Positions 26,755 to 37,100 of a DNA stretch of 49,075 nt are shown piece by piece; the first letter of the stretch is position 1; each line of letters starts with the position of its first letter. A model generated the notes under the pieces. The model worked only from the letters and a program-made list of their open reading frames with translations, ran no database searches and had not been told where the DNA came from. The DNA is taken from positions 1 through 49,075 of the forward strand of contig URAV01000028.1 in the NCBI GenBank assembly GCA_900545915.1, given 5' to 3'. Position numbers and translations under genes: made by a program. This DNA is from an uncultured Porphyromonadaceae bacterium. Its GTDB lineage: Bacteria; Bacteroidota; Bacteroidia; Bacteroidales; Coprobacteraceae.

Positions 26755-29559
26755 ATGAATTTTAAAAAAGCGATTCTGATTTTTTTAATGATGCTTTTGT
26801 ATTTTTCTTTTGTCCGAGCTATCCCGGATAAAGTAATTTGCAGTGGCTATGTAAGGGATACGGTTACTAACGAACAGCTTGAGTTTGCTACGATACAATT
26901 GAAAGGGAAAAATACATTTTCTGTTTTATCTGATAGAAATGGTAATTTTAAATTTTCTTCCATTCCTCCCGGAGAATATATTTTGCAAGTATCTTATTTA
27001 GGCTATGTGCCGTGGCAAAGAAAAATCATATTGAGAAAAGATTTGTTTTTGCAGATAAATATGACTGCTCGGTCTAATAGATTGAAAGAAGTCGTAATAA
27101 CGGCTGCCGAGTCGCCGGGTATTGTTAGTTCGTCGAAAATCGATAGAGCTGCGATGGCGCATTTGCAACCTACAAGTTTTGCCGATTTGTTGGAGCTTTT
27201 GCCGGGAAATATATCTCAGACCCCTAATATGGGAGTAGCCAATACGATAACGTTACGCGAAACGGGTACGTTGAATGCTTCCGGAGAAAAAAGTGACAAT
27301 CCCGATTATTCTATTACCTCTTTGGGAACTTTGTTCCTTGTCGATGGAGCTCCGATTAACGGTGATGCCAATATGCAGTATATTCCTTCGGGCTCTGACT
27401 CGAGTTCTCCCGAGTATAAAAGAAATATAACGAATAAAGGTGTAGATATGCGTTCCATATCTACCGATGATATAGAAAGTGTGGAGATCGTTCGTGGAAT
27501 ACCTTCTGCAGAGTATGGGAATCTTACCAGCGGTTTGGTGAATATTAAGCGGATAAGAAAATCGACTCCGTTTACCGCTCGTTTTAAGGCAGATGAATAC
27601 AGCAAACTTTTTTCTGCAGGTAAGGGCTTTGTTGTTCCGGGGCAAGATTTGATTTTGAATATAGACGGGGGATATCTCGATTCGAAAGTAGATCCGCGAA
27701 ATAATCTCGAAAATTATAAACGCATCAATGCTTCGGTACGTTCGACATGGAATTTTAAAAGAGAGACATGGAATATGGGATGGAACTCGGGAGTCGATTA
27801 TACCGGTTCGTTCGATAATGTAAAAACAGATCCCGACTTGTCGTATCAGAAAATAGATAAATATAAATCTACGTATAATAGGACGGCCTTTACGAATAAT
27901 CTTACATGGACTTTCCCTAAGGTGGATTTGATAAAATCTATAGAACTCTACTCTTCTGTAAGTATTCAGTCCGACAGGCTGGAGAGGACCAAGTTGATGT
28001 CTCCTCAACGGGCGACAGTAGCTCCGACCAGTATGGAAGAGGGAGTGCATGACGGGACTTATCTTTTGGGACAATACGTTGCAGATTATTTAAGTGAAGG
28101 TAAGCCTTTGAATGCGTTTTTAAAAGTAAAAGGGGAACTGGAATTCTTTTTGGGAATAGTTAAAAATAGCATAAAAGCCGGAGGAGAATGGAACTATTCG
28201 AAGAACAGAGGTCGAGGGCAAGTATATGATATAAGCCACCCGATTGTAACGAGCGGATGGACTACACGTCCGAGAGCTTATAAGGATATACCTGCATTGC
28301 AAAACCTCTCTTTCTTTCTGGAAGATAATATTACCGTTCGTGCAGGTAAGCATAAATGGGAGACGCTTGCAGGTGTTCGTTCGATCTCTTTGGTCGGTAT
28401 GAGTCCGGCATATTTGCTACAAGGGAAAATCTATCTTGATCCGCGTATTAACTCTCGATGGAGCTTTCCAGCTATCCGACTGGGGAGTCATAATTTGAAT
28501 ATAGATATATCAGGGGGGTATGGATTGACGACAAAAATGCCGACCATAGATTATTTGTATCCTAACAAATGGTATAATGATATTATTCAGTTAAACTATT
28601 ATGATGTTAATAAACCGTTGGAATATAGTCGGATTAATGTACGCACTTATATCAAGGATATCACGAATTACCGATTAAAGCCTTCGAGGAATCGGAAATG
28701 GGAAGTAAGAAGCGATATATCTTATAACGGTAACCGCCTATCTGTGACGTATTTTAGAGAACGGCTAACTTCCGGATTCCGTTACTCTTCTTATTATATG
28801 CCTTTTGAATATCGTAAATATGATGCTTCTTCTATTGATGCGGGTTCTTTGCAAGGACCTCCCGCATTGGAGAGCATTCCATATACAGATACCCGGAAAC
28901 TGGATGGATATACGCAAGCAGCAAATGGTAGTCGGTTAGAAAAAGAAGGGGTAGAGTTTCAATTTACATCGCAACGTATCAGGCCGTTGAGAACTTCCGT
29001 CATTATTAACGGGGCATGGTTCAGATCTACTTATACAAATAGCCAGCCTATGTTTGAGACTGTTTCGGAGGTAGTAGATAACCGCCCGATTCAAGAAGAA
29101 TATGTCGGATTGTATGATTGGAACAGCGGACGGATAAATCAGCAATTCAATACCAATTTTATGTTGGATACTCAGGTCCCGGAATGGGGACTTATTTTCT
29201 CGACATCGGTACAGTGTATGTGGTTTGTTTCTACTCAAAGAATGTTTCAGAACGGGATACCGGTCAGTTATCTTGATGTGAATGATGGTCTTTTACATCC
29301 TTATACGCAGGAGTCTGCAGAAGATATGAAATTACAGTTTTTGGTGAAAACATATAATGCCGATTCGTTTAAGAAACAAACTGTTCCGATGGCTATGTAT
29401 GTTAATTTTAAAGCGACGAAACAGATCGGTAAATATCTGAGACTTGCCTTATTCGCTAATCGTATTTTAGATTATCTTCCGGATTATACCTCTAACGGAT
29501 TACAGATAAGAAGAAATGTAAATCCTTATTTTGGTATGGAGTTAAATTTCAGTTTATAA
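26755..29559 (+). CDS. TonB-dependent receptor
   Basis: This 934-residue outer-membrane receptor has a signal peptide (1-~24), a carboxypeptidase-regulatory-like domain (VICSGYVRDTVTNEQLEFATIQLKG to LQINMTARSNRLKEVVITA), a plug (FADLLELLPGNISQ, DDIESVEIVRGIPSAEYGNLTSGLVNI) and a beta-barrel ending in YFGMELNFSL. No SusD gene follows. Instead a DUF4876 lipoprotein and an outer-membrane barrel gene are co-linear 24 and 17 bases apart. This is not a PUL transporter; the arrangement is recurrent in Bacteroidales with unknown cargo, perhaps a metal chelate or cofactor (inference). Confidence 0.93.
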   Translation: MNFKKAILIFLMMLLYFSFVRAIPDKVICSGYVRDTVTNEQLEFATIQLKGKNTFSVLSDRNGNFKFSSIPPGEYILQVSYLGYVPWQRKIILRKDLFLQINMTARSNRLKEVVITAAESPGIVSSSKIDRAAMAHLQPTSFADLLELLPGNISQTPNMGVANTITLRETGTLNASGEKSDNPDYSITSLGTLFLVDGAPINGDANMQYIPSGSDSSSPEYKRNITNKGVDMRSISTDDIESVEIVRGIPSAEYGNLTSGLVNIKRIRKSTPFTARFKADEYSKLFSAGKGFVVPGQDLILNIDGGYLDSKVDPRNNLENYKRINASVRSTWNFKRETWNMGWNSGVDYTGSFDNVKTDPDLSYQKIDKYKSTYNRTAFTNNLTWTFPKVDLIKSIELYSSVSIQSDRLERTKLMSPQRATVAPTSMEEGVHDGTYLLGQYVADYLSEGKPLNAFLKVKGELEFFLGIVKNSIKAGGEWNYSKNRGRGQVYDISHPIVTSGWTTRPRAYKDIPALQNLSFFLEDNITVRAGKHKWETLAGVRSISLVGMSPAYLLQGKIYLDPRINSRWSFPAIRLGSHNLNIDISGGYGLTTKMPTIDYLYPNKWYNDIIQLNYYDVNKPLEYSRINVRTYIKDITNYRLKPSRNRKWEVRSDISYNGNRLSVTYFRERLTSGFRYSSYYMPFEYRKYDASSIDAGSLQGPPALESIPYTDTRKLDGYTQAANGSRLEKEGVEFQFTSQRIRPLRTSVIINGAWFRSTYTNSQPMFETVSEVVDNRPIQEEYVGLYDWNSGRINQQFNTNFMLDTQVPEWGLIFSTSVQCMWFVSTQRMFQNGIPVSYLDVNDGLLHPYTQESAEDMKLQFLVKTYNADSFKKQTVPMAMYVNFKATKQIGKYLRLALFANRILDYLPDYTSNGLQIRRNVNPYFGMELNFSL

Positions 29560-29583
29560 CACATGTAAAATTATATAAGAACA

Positions 29584-30864
29584 ATGAGATTTAGGTTATT
29601 CCCTTTAATTATTTTTTTACTCCTTTTTATCGGTTGTGAAGAAAAAACGGATATTCCACGTACATCGGTGAGCATATCGGTTGATTATCCCTCCGATTTA
29701 GACGGTCTGTCTGTTCAGCATGAAACAGTAAAATTCAAGAATGTATCTTCGGGTATGGAAACCGAGTATTCAGATTCAAAACAATTGTCGCTTCCTGAAG
29801 GGTTGTATGATTGCAGTTATGAAGCGAATATCACCTATTTAAAAAATGGGGAAACGGTAGAGGGAAAATTGAGAGGTTATCAGGCTTCTTTAAAGGTGCT
29901 CGGAACAAATGTGAAGGTTGCCTTGGATACTTACTTGTTGGAGGATAAAAACGATTTTATTATAGAAGAGATTTTTTTTACCGGAACGTTACAACCTTCC
30001 GGAAAACAGTATTACGGAGATCAGTATGTTAAGATTTATAATAATACCGATCACGTTTTATATGCAGATGGGGTATCTTTTATGGAGTCAAAATTTGTAA
30101 CGGTGACCAAATATGATTATACGCCGGATATTATGAAAGAAGCGATGACCGTGCATGCTGTTTATACGATACCGGGAAATGGGACAGAACATCCGGTACA
30201 ACCGGGAGAATCTCTGATAATCTGCGATACCGGGATAGATCATAGAGTCGCCAATCCGAATTCGTTCGACTTAAGCCGTGCAGATTTCGAGTGGTATGAT
30301 GAATCGACAGTACCTGCACATATGGATATAGATAGCCCGACAGTCCCGAATTTGGATAAATACTATTGTTATACGCTTAGTTTCTGGCTTCTTCATAATC
30401 GAGGTTTCAGGGCTTTTGCTTTAGCCCGTATTCCGGAGAAAAAAGAGGACTTCTTGAAAAATTATCTTTATACTTATAAATATGTCATGGTGTTGCCTGC
30501 CGGAACTTTTCCTATGGAACAAACGGCCTATAAAGTTCCTAATGAATGGATTATAGATGCTGTGAATACAAGTGTTCAGGCCAGTTATGTATGGAATGTT
30601 ACCGATCCGTCTTTGGACTCGGGTTGGACTCATTGCGGAACGATCGATGGGGATAAAACCCGTTATTTTAAAAGCGTACGCCGAAAGTTGCTGTATATAA
30701 CTCGTGATGGAAGAAAAGTGTTGAAAGATACGAATAATTCCTCTGACGATTTCAATACCGAGTGTGTACCTTCTTTGATCGAAGAGCAACATACGGCTAC
30801 AGATGCCAATGGCACTCCGGCAGTAAATGTTACTTATGATGGTGTAACGCTTAAAACCGAGTAA
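29584..30864 (+). CDS. DUF4876 lipoprotein
   Basis: This 426-residue lipoprotein has lipobox LFIGC (Cys18). After an Ig-like N-terminal domain (~25-125; VSISVDYPSDLDGLSVQHETVKFKN) comes the DUF4876 body, which resembles a lamin-tail-type beta-sandwich (FIIEEIFFTGT, YVKIYNNTDHVLYADGVSF, VQPGESLIICDTGIDH). It lies between the TonB receptor and the outer-membrane barrel genes. It probably sits at the outer membrane as their ligand-binding or structural partner. The biochemical function of DUF4876 is not known to me. Confidence 0.85.
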   Translation: MRFRLFPLIIFLLLFIGCEEKTDIPRTSVSISVDYPSDLDGLSVQHETVKFKNVSSGMETEYSDSKQLSLPEGLYDCSYEANITYLKNGETVEGKLRGYQASLKVLGTNVKVALDTYLLEDKNDFIIEEIFFTGTLQPSGKQYYGDQYVKIYNNTDHVLYADGVSFMESKFVTVTKYDYTPDIMKEAMTVHAVYTIPGNGTEHPVQPGESLIICDTGIDHRVANPNSFDLSRADFEWYDESTVPAHMDIDSPTVPNLDKYYCYTLSFWLLHNRGFRAFALARIPEKKEDFLKNYLYTYKYVMVLPAGTFPMEQTAYKVPNEWIIDAVNTSVQASYVWNVTDPSLDSGWTHCGTIDGDKTRYFKSVRRKLLYITRDGRKVLKDTNNSSDDFNTECVPSLIEEQHTATDANGTPAVNVTYDGVTLKTE

Positions 30865-30881
30865 AATAAACTGAATGCGAG

Positions 30882-32402
30882 ATGAAAAAGGTATGTGCTG
30901 TCATTTTATTGTTTTTGTTGTATCCGGCTTTCTCGTATGCTGGGGATACCCTTTCTGTCGTGCAGCGGAATATGCAGAATAATTCGGTCGGAGAAACCTT
31001 TTTCAATTTGGTTTATTATAATCCGGCAGAAAAATATTATCAGCATGCTCTGACTCTTACCGAAGTAAATGCGATTATTGAGTATTCGGATGAAGATCAG
31101 CCGATATTTTTGCAAAAAGGAGATGGTTTGATTCGCGGGTCGTTTGATGTAGATTCATATATTGCTTTGAAAAATAGAAAATTGTGGGGACAGGCTCATT
31201 ATAGAAATGGAGTGAAACGAAACGTCGTTTGGAGCGAGACATCTGATTATGATTGGGTATATCCTTATGTTTTGGGAGATTCGGTCGGTGGAAATTTAAG
31301 ATGCGAGGAATATTATTTTGCCGGGGGATATGCCCGGGAATATGCTCGTGTCACTTGGGGTGGAACGTTGGATTATAGGGCTGCCGTGGAGTTTAGAAAT
31401 ATCGACCCTCGTCCTAAAAATGTTATTGGAGAGTTGAATGCTTCGTTAGGTATTTCGTTGCGGACAAAAACTCATTATGGTATTGGAATATCTGCTTTTG
31501 CAACAAAATATAAACAATCTAATGAAATAAAATTTTATAGCGAATTAGGTCAGTCAAAAGTTTATCATTTTACCGGAATGGGAATGGACTATGTCCGTTT
31601 TTCGGGGAATAATAACAGTGCATATTATAAAGGAAAATCTTTTGGTGGAAATATCGGAATCTCTTCCCATAAACAAAACGGATTTTCCGGGACGTTCTCC
31701 TATCGTTATTATTCTTGTGAGAAAATAATTTCATCTTTGAATGAATTACCGATGGCTTTGATACATGAACATTCCGGAAAATTTGAAATAGGTTACCGTA
31801 ATACCACGAAATACGGGGTATGGGGTGTAAAGGGGTATGGTAATGTTTCTCGTAGAAACGGAATTGAAAATCTGTTTGACGATGCAGCCAATGAAATCTA
31901 TCCGAAAATAGGTGAAGTAGAACAATATCATAACGATGTTTTCTACACAGGTATTGCCGGTATGTATGAGGCAGAAGTTACAGGAGGATATAAATTGTCT
32001 TTGTTGCCTGAGGTTATCTATAAGCGAAACAAAGCATCATATATTTATCCGTCTCGTTCGCTTGAAGAAAATCGTTTGACCGGAAACTTTTCTTTACGGG
32101 GATATAAGGTGTGGGAAAATTGTTTTTTGCAAATAGATGCCGGAATTGGCTATTCTCGTGCTTTTGACACGGATATTGCTTTATCGAAAATGGAGATTAC
32201 AGATCCCGGAGTTTTGAATATGCTTTATCATAATTATCGTTTTATTTCATCAAACAGCATATTTTCTGATATTGGCATACAGTTCTCGCATCAGATTCTG
32301 AAGAATTATCTGTTGCAGATTAAAGCCGCTTGGAAGCATGGTTGCTATACGGGCAAAGTCAAGTCTGACTATATATCAGGGACTATAGGAATCTCTTTTT
32401 AA
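30882..32402 (+). CDS. Outer-membrane beta-barrel protein (DUF6850-like)
   Basis: This 506-residue protein has a signal peptide (AFSYAG) and alternating amphipathic strands with many Tyr, Gly and Arg residues to a C-terminal YISGTIGISF, typical of an outer-membrane barrel. I match it to the DUF6850 family by its position after DUF4876 and its opening VQRNMQNNSVGETFFNLVYYNPAEKYYQ. It is the last gene of the TonB receptor operon, 17 bases after the DUF4876 gene. It ends only 9 bases from the convergent AlkZ-like gene. Confidence 0.8.
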   Translation: MKKVCAVILLFLLYPAFSYAGDTLSVVQRNMQNNSVGETFFNLVYYNPAEKYYQHALTLTEVNAIIEYSDEDQPIFLQKGDGLIRGSFDVDSYIALKNRKLWGQAHYRNGVKRNVVWSETSDYDWVYPYVLGDSVGGNLRCEEYYFAGGYAREYARVTWGGTLDYRAAVEFRNIDPRPKNVIGELNASLGISLRTKTHYGIGISAFATKYKQSNEIKFYSELGQSKVYHFTGMGMDYVRFSGNNNSAYYKGKSFGGNIGISSHKQNGFSGTFSYRYYSCEKIISSLNELPMALIHEHSGKFEIGYRNTTKYGVWGVKGYGNVSRRNGIENLFDDAANEIYPKIGEVEQYHNDVFYTGIAGMYEAEVTGGYKLSLLPEVIYKRNKASYIYPSRSLEENRLTGNFSLRGYKVWENCFLQIDAGIGYSRAFDTDIALSKMEITDPGVLNMLYHNYRFISSNSIFSDIGIQFSHQILKNYLLQIKAAWKHGCYTGKVKSDYISGTIGISF

Positions 32403-32411
32403 TATAGGCTT

Positions 32412-33476
32412 TTAGAAGGTAGGAAAAGAATCGATAAATTGTTTATATCGTTTTTCTGCATTTTCGATAAGATGTTGATTAATAGAGATTGTTTTTTCGA
32501 AAAAAGATGTCTTTATAGTTATCCCAGATTTGTTTCGAAGAAGTTCCCAGTTGCCCGAAATTTTTCCGTTATGTAAGATAACAGGGTAAAATATTCCGTA
32601 ATTGTTAAATGCCTTTGAACGAAATTTTTCGTTTAAAACCTCACTTCGGTCTTTATAACTGATCAAATATTCATCGAATGAGGGTAAAAGATGAAAAATA
32701 TTTTTTTGAGGTAAATTTTTGTTTGAATATGATTCATGGATGAATATTTCTTTTTGATTGTCGAGTCGTTCTTTTAGTAGACAAGGTTTGATATGGTCGA
32801 TAGCTTGTCGGGCTTCTGTAATAGACAATCCCGACCACCATGTAAAATCTTCTAATGTGGCAGGAGAATGACTTTGGAAATATTTGTTTGCCAGTTTAGC
32901 AAGAGCTTCGTCTTTCGTTATTTCCTTGGTTGGTGAGACACGTTCGTTAAGTAGAGCATAAGTTTGTTTGTTTCCTTTGTTTATTCCACTACAAATGATT
33001 TTTTCTGTCTCTGCCCGGATAAGAAATCTATTTAACCGAGGTATATCGATTTCTATATTTTCTTTCTTCAAAATATCTCCGATCTCTTGTTTGGTGAGGT
33101 GGTTATGTCCTGTTAGGTGTTTCTCTATTAACCGGTTGCATTTTGTGTATAGCTTTTCTGTTATTCCCAGATTTTTCCCGAAAGACTCGTTGGCCGATCT
33201 TATTCGCTGTGCCGAGAGCTCTGACATCCACTGTATATCTTCTGCAATAATAAAGTGCCATGTAGGACGCAATATGTGCATTCGTAATATTTCTCCCTGT
33301 TGAAGGGCTTTTTCTATGATGTTATCTGTAACGTCCTTGAGTCGGATACCGATTGCCCATTTCGCCATATTGTAGTTTTGTGCTTGAATAGCTCCCATCC
33401 ATGATACGATTTCTTTGGGGGTATTGAATACCGGTTTTGTCAATTGTTGGCTATATAAGCGGATGTTTATAAGCAT
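32412..33476 (-). CDS. AlkZ-like winged-helix DNA glycosylase family protein
   Basis: This 354-residue protein belongs to the winged-helix HTH_42 family, which includes the AlkZ/YcaQ interstrand-crosslink DNA glycosylases. The GAIQAQNY motif gives the catalytic QxQ pair (Gln31 and Gln33). Other family features are ILRPTWHFIIAEDIQWM and LLPSFDEYLISYKDRS. It acts on DNA in the cytoplasm, probably excising bulky or crosslinked bases. It is monocistronic and convergent with the barrel gene. Confidence 0.88.
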   Translation of the reverse strand: MLINIRLYSQQLTKPVFNTPKEIVSWMGAIQAQNYNMAKWAIGIRLKDVTDNIIEKALQQGEILRMHILRPTWHFIIAEDIQWMSELSAQRIRSANESFGKNLGITEKLYTKCNRLIEKHLTGHNHLTKQEIGDILKKENIEIDIPRLNRFLIRAETEKIICSGINKGNKQTYALLNERVSPTKEITKDEALAKLANKYFQSHSPATLEDFTWWSGLSITEARQAIDHIKPCLLKERLDNQKEIFIHESYSNKNLPQKNIFHLLPSFDEYLISYKDRSEVLNEKFRSKAFNNYGIFYPVILHNGKISGNWELLRNKSGITIKTSFFEKTISINQHLIENAEKRYKQFIDSFPTF

Positions 33477-33540
33477 ATACTTTTTTTACCGTAAAAATAG
33501 ATAAAAAATTAAAGAATAAAATTTGATGTGAGCTATTTTA

Positions 33541-33713
33541 GAGCCTGTTTAAATTTTACTCGGGTCAGATTTGAGAATTTCTTCCGAGTATGTTTTTCTG
33601 TTTTCAGGAGGAGGATAGCGGGCTATCTGACGAGGGAAAACGGGAAAAAAGACCGGAAGAAAACGCAAAAATGACCTGATAATATTTTCTAATTGGAAAA
33701 TTTAAACAGGCTC
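33541..33713 (+). repeat. Complete 173-bp MITE-like element with 17-bp terminal inverted repeats
   Basis: The ends GAGCCTGTTTAAATTTT (33541-33557) and AAAATTTAAACAGGCTC (33697-33713) are perfect inverted repeats, and both are flanked outside by TTA, a possible 3-bp target duplication. The interior has no gene. It contains a GATAGC-GG-GCTATC palindrome. The size, ends and TNA-type duplication suggest a non-autonomous element related to IS5-family transposons; this relationship is inferred. Confidence 0.75.
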
Positions 33714-33803
33714 TTAATAAATGGTATTCTTTTACTAAGAATAAGCAGAAAGGAATAAGGTATATAAAAAATGTAAAAAAGACACTTGTCGGATTATTCA
33801 TCA

Positions 33804-33833
33804 TTTGATTTTAGTATTATTTGTTTAAATTTG
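33804..33833 (+). promoter_or_regulatory. Strong Bacteroides-type promoter upstream of the beta-galactosidase
   Basis: TTTG at 33804-33807 and TAAATTTG at 33826-33833 match both boxes of the Bacteroides promoter with an 18-base gap. It points toward the beta-galactosidase gene at 34113, which would then have a ~270-base leader containing the diverged repeat copy. No other gene lies between. Confidence 0.5.
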
Positions 33834-33848
33834 CAAAAAGACTTGGGT

Positions 33849-34009
33849 TTTGTCGTCTAAATTTTGTTCGGGTCAGATTTGAGAGTTTTTTTCGAAGATA
33901 TTTTTTTCGATCAGAAGTGTAGGTTATGTGACGTACAGGAACAGGAAAACAAACCAAAAAAACTTAAAGAGTATGGAGATAGTTTTTATCAAAAGATTTA
34001 GATAGGTTC
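33849..34009 (+). repeat. Diverged second copy of the MITE-like element
   Basis: The left part GTCTAAATTTTGTTCGGGTC followed by AGATTTGAGAG aligns with the complete copy just upstream. The right end AAAAGATTTAGATAGGTTC is followed by TTA, as in that copy. The middle is poorly conserved but of the same length. Together the two copies fill most of the gene-free 33477-34112 stretch, which otherwise holds only the promoter at 33804. Confidence 0.55.
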
Positions 34010-34112
34010 TTATATGGTTATCTTTTGTTAAATGAAAAATATTGCTGTCTATTCTCGTTTTAGAAAATTGTCCAAATATTAAAGAGGATAAATTATAAAA
34101 TATAATACACCC

Positions 34113-37100
34113 ATGAAAAAAACATCCATTTTTGCATTATTGTTTTTGGTTATGATAGGTGGTGCTTTTGCCCAGAATCCTGACCGGTATGCCGAAATAA
34201 CCGATCCGAAAGTTGTGAGTATAAATAAAGAACCTGCTCGTGCCAGTTTTATTTCATTTCGGGACGAAAGTAGTGCGTTGGTAGGAAATCCTTTGTCGGG
34301 AGCAGATTATTTGTTACTGAACGGAAAGTGGAAATTTAATTATGTCGAGCGATTCAATGATCGTCCGGTCGATTTTATGAATCCTTCTTACGATGTGAGC
34401 AAATGGGCGGATATTCAAGTGCCGGGAAATTGGGAAATGCAGGGATTCGGAGATCCTATTTATACGAATATCCCTTATGAATTTGTCTCTGCAGGCTATA
34501 GTAAGTATCTGCAACATCCTATGCCCCCTTATGTTCCTAAAGAATGGAATCCGACAGGAACTTATCGTCGAGATTTTGATCTTCCCGATTGGAACGGGAA
34601 AGATATTTTTTTAAGTGCCGACGGAGTAAAAGGTGCAGCTTATTTCTATCTGAACGGGGAATTTATCGGGATGTCAAAAGCCGCAAAAGCTCCGGCGCGT
34701 TTTAATATTACAAGGTACGCTAAACCCGGTAAAAATACGTTAGCGGTACAGATACATCGTTTTTCGGACGGAAATTATTTGGAATGTCAGGATTTTTGGC
34801 GTTTAACTGGATTTGAGAGAGATGTGTATGTCTATGCCCAACCGAAAGTGCGGCTGGCCGATTTTTTTGCACGCACTCCTTTAGACGTTTCTTTTAAAAA
34901 TGGTATGCTTGATTTGGATATAACGCTGAATAATGCTTCGGGCACAGTCCAATCATATACTGTAATGTATAAGGTTCTCGATAAACAGGGTAAAATTGTT
35001 GCTGACGGAGAGAAAAAACGTCCTTTTTCAGAAGGTCTGTCTACCATGAATTTTAAAACGGTTCTTCCGAATGTTGCTGCATGGACTGCCGAAACTCCAA
35101 ACCTTTATACTTTACAGATAACTATTAAAGACGGGAATGGAAAAATCTCTGAATCGATAGCCAGCCGTATAGGTTTCCGTACTGTTGAGATAAAGGGTAA
35201 ACAGTTGTTGGTGAACGGGCAACCGATCCTTGTAAAGGGAGTAAATATTCATGAGCATAATGGGTATACGGGGCATTATGTTCCGGAAGAACTGATGCAA
35301 AAAGATTTCGAACTTTTTAAAAAATATAATGTGAATACTGTTCGCACCAGTCATTATCCGCAGCCGGAACGTTTTTATCAATTGTGCGATGAATATGGCT
35401 TATATGTGATTGACGAGGCGAATATAGAATCGCACGGAATGGGATATGACATACAAAAAGGACATTCTTTGGCGAATAATCCGGATTGGGTAGATGCCCA
35501 TATGGATCGCACTCGGAGTATGGTCGAAAGGGATAAAAACCACCCGTCGGTCATTATTTGGTCTTTAGGGAACGAATCGGGAAATGGGGTTTGTTTTTAT
35601 GATACTTACCGGTGGATTCGAGAAACCGATCCTTCCCGTCCGATACAGTATGAACGGGCTGGAATGGAGTGGAATACCGATATTTTCTGCCCGATGTATA
35701 GCTCCATAGAAGGGATTAGAAACTATGCTACGAATAAAAACTCCGATCGTCCGTTGATATTATGCGAGTATGCTCATGCTATGGGAAACAGTCTCGGAAA
35801 TTTCCAAGATTATTGGGACACGATCGAAAAATATGATTTATTGCAGGGCGGATGTATTTGGGATTGGGTAGACCAAGGATTGATCGTTAAGAATGCAAAA
35901 GGAGAGTCTTATTGGGCCTACGGGGGAGATTTCGGAGAGGAAGGTACGCCTACGGATGGAGACTTTTGTATTAACGGTCTGGTTTATCCCGATCGTAAAG
36001 TTAAACCTCATACGATCGAGATGGGAAAAGTTTATCAAAATATAAAATTTACCGATTTTGATCCGATACGGGGAACTGTGAATATAAAGAACGGTTTTTT
36101 CTTTACCGACCTGAATAAATATAATATCGTATATACGATAAAAGCAGACGGTAAAGCTGTTGAAAGTGGTAATATATCTCTTAGTCTTGCTCCTCAACAA
36201 GTTAAACAAGTCAAGATAGAAAAGTTACCCTCTGTGCACCCTGCTCCGGTTGATTATCAGATTCTTTTTGAAGCCAAAATAAAAGATGCAGAGCCGTTTT
36301 TGCCCGTAGGTTATGTAATTGCCAGTGAACAGATGCCGATAAATACTTATGTAAAGGAAAAAGCAAAATTGCCGCAAGGAACGATCAGCGTCAAAGAAGA
36401 TAAGAATTTTGTAACTTTATCCGGGAAAGATTTTAAGGTCGTTTTTGATAAGAGTTCTGGTTTTATGACTTCATACCGATATAAAGGAACTGAATATATC
36501 CTGAATGGTTTCGGGCTGAGACCTGTATTTTGGAGAGCTCCTTTGGATAATGACTACGGATGGGATACCCCTAATTGTCTGAGGGTCTGGAAAGATGCGA
36601 CATACCAAAATCTTGTGCCCAAAAATTTTACGATAGAAAAAACAGAAAATGGCGTAAAAGTGTCATGTCGTTATCCTTATCGTCGTATCAATTCTCATTG
36701 GGATGTATCGTATAGAGTTTTTGCCGATGGGACAATAAATGTAGATAACACATTTACTGTAAACAATAAAGATATTCCGGCAATACCGCGTATCGGTTTA
36801 CGGATGCAAATGCCGGTCGATTTTACTGACCTTACTTATTATGGACGAGGTCCTTGGGAAAATTATCAGGATAGAAAAACAAGTTGTTTTGTCGGAGAAT
36901 ATTCTTGTCGTGTAACAGATATGTTTGAGCCGTATATTCGTCCGCAGGAAAATAGTCACCGTACCGATATTATTTGGTTCTCGTTATCCGATAAAAAAGG
37001 AAAAGGCTTGTTGGTTGTAGCAGACGATAAGTTGGAGATGAATGTTTCGAATTATACCCTTGAAAGTTTAGATAGTGGGGAATTCAGGGATGATATTCCT

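Noticed and set aside
27253..28074. Long minus-strand ORF of 273 codons inside the TonB receptor gene
   Set aside because: It is antisense to clear TonB-receptor coding sequence, has no domain or signal, and is a shadow of the codon bias on the plus strand.
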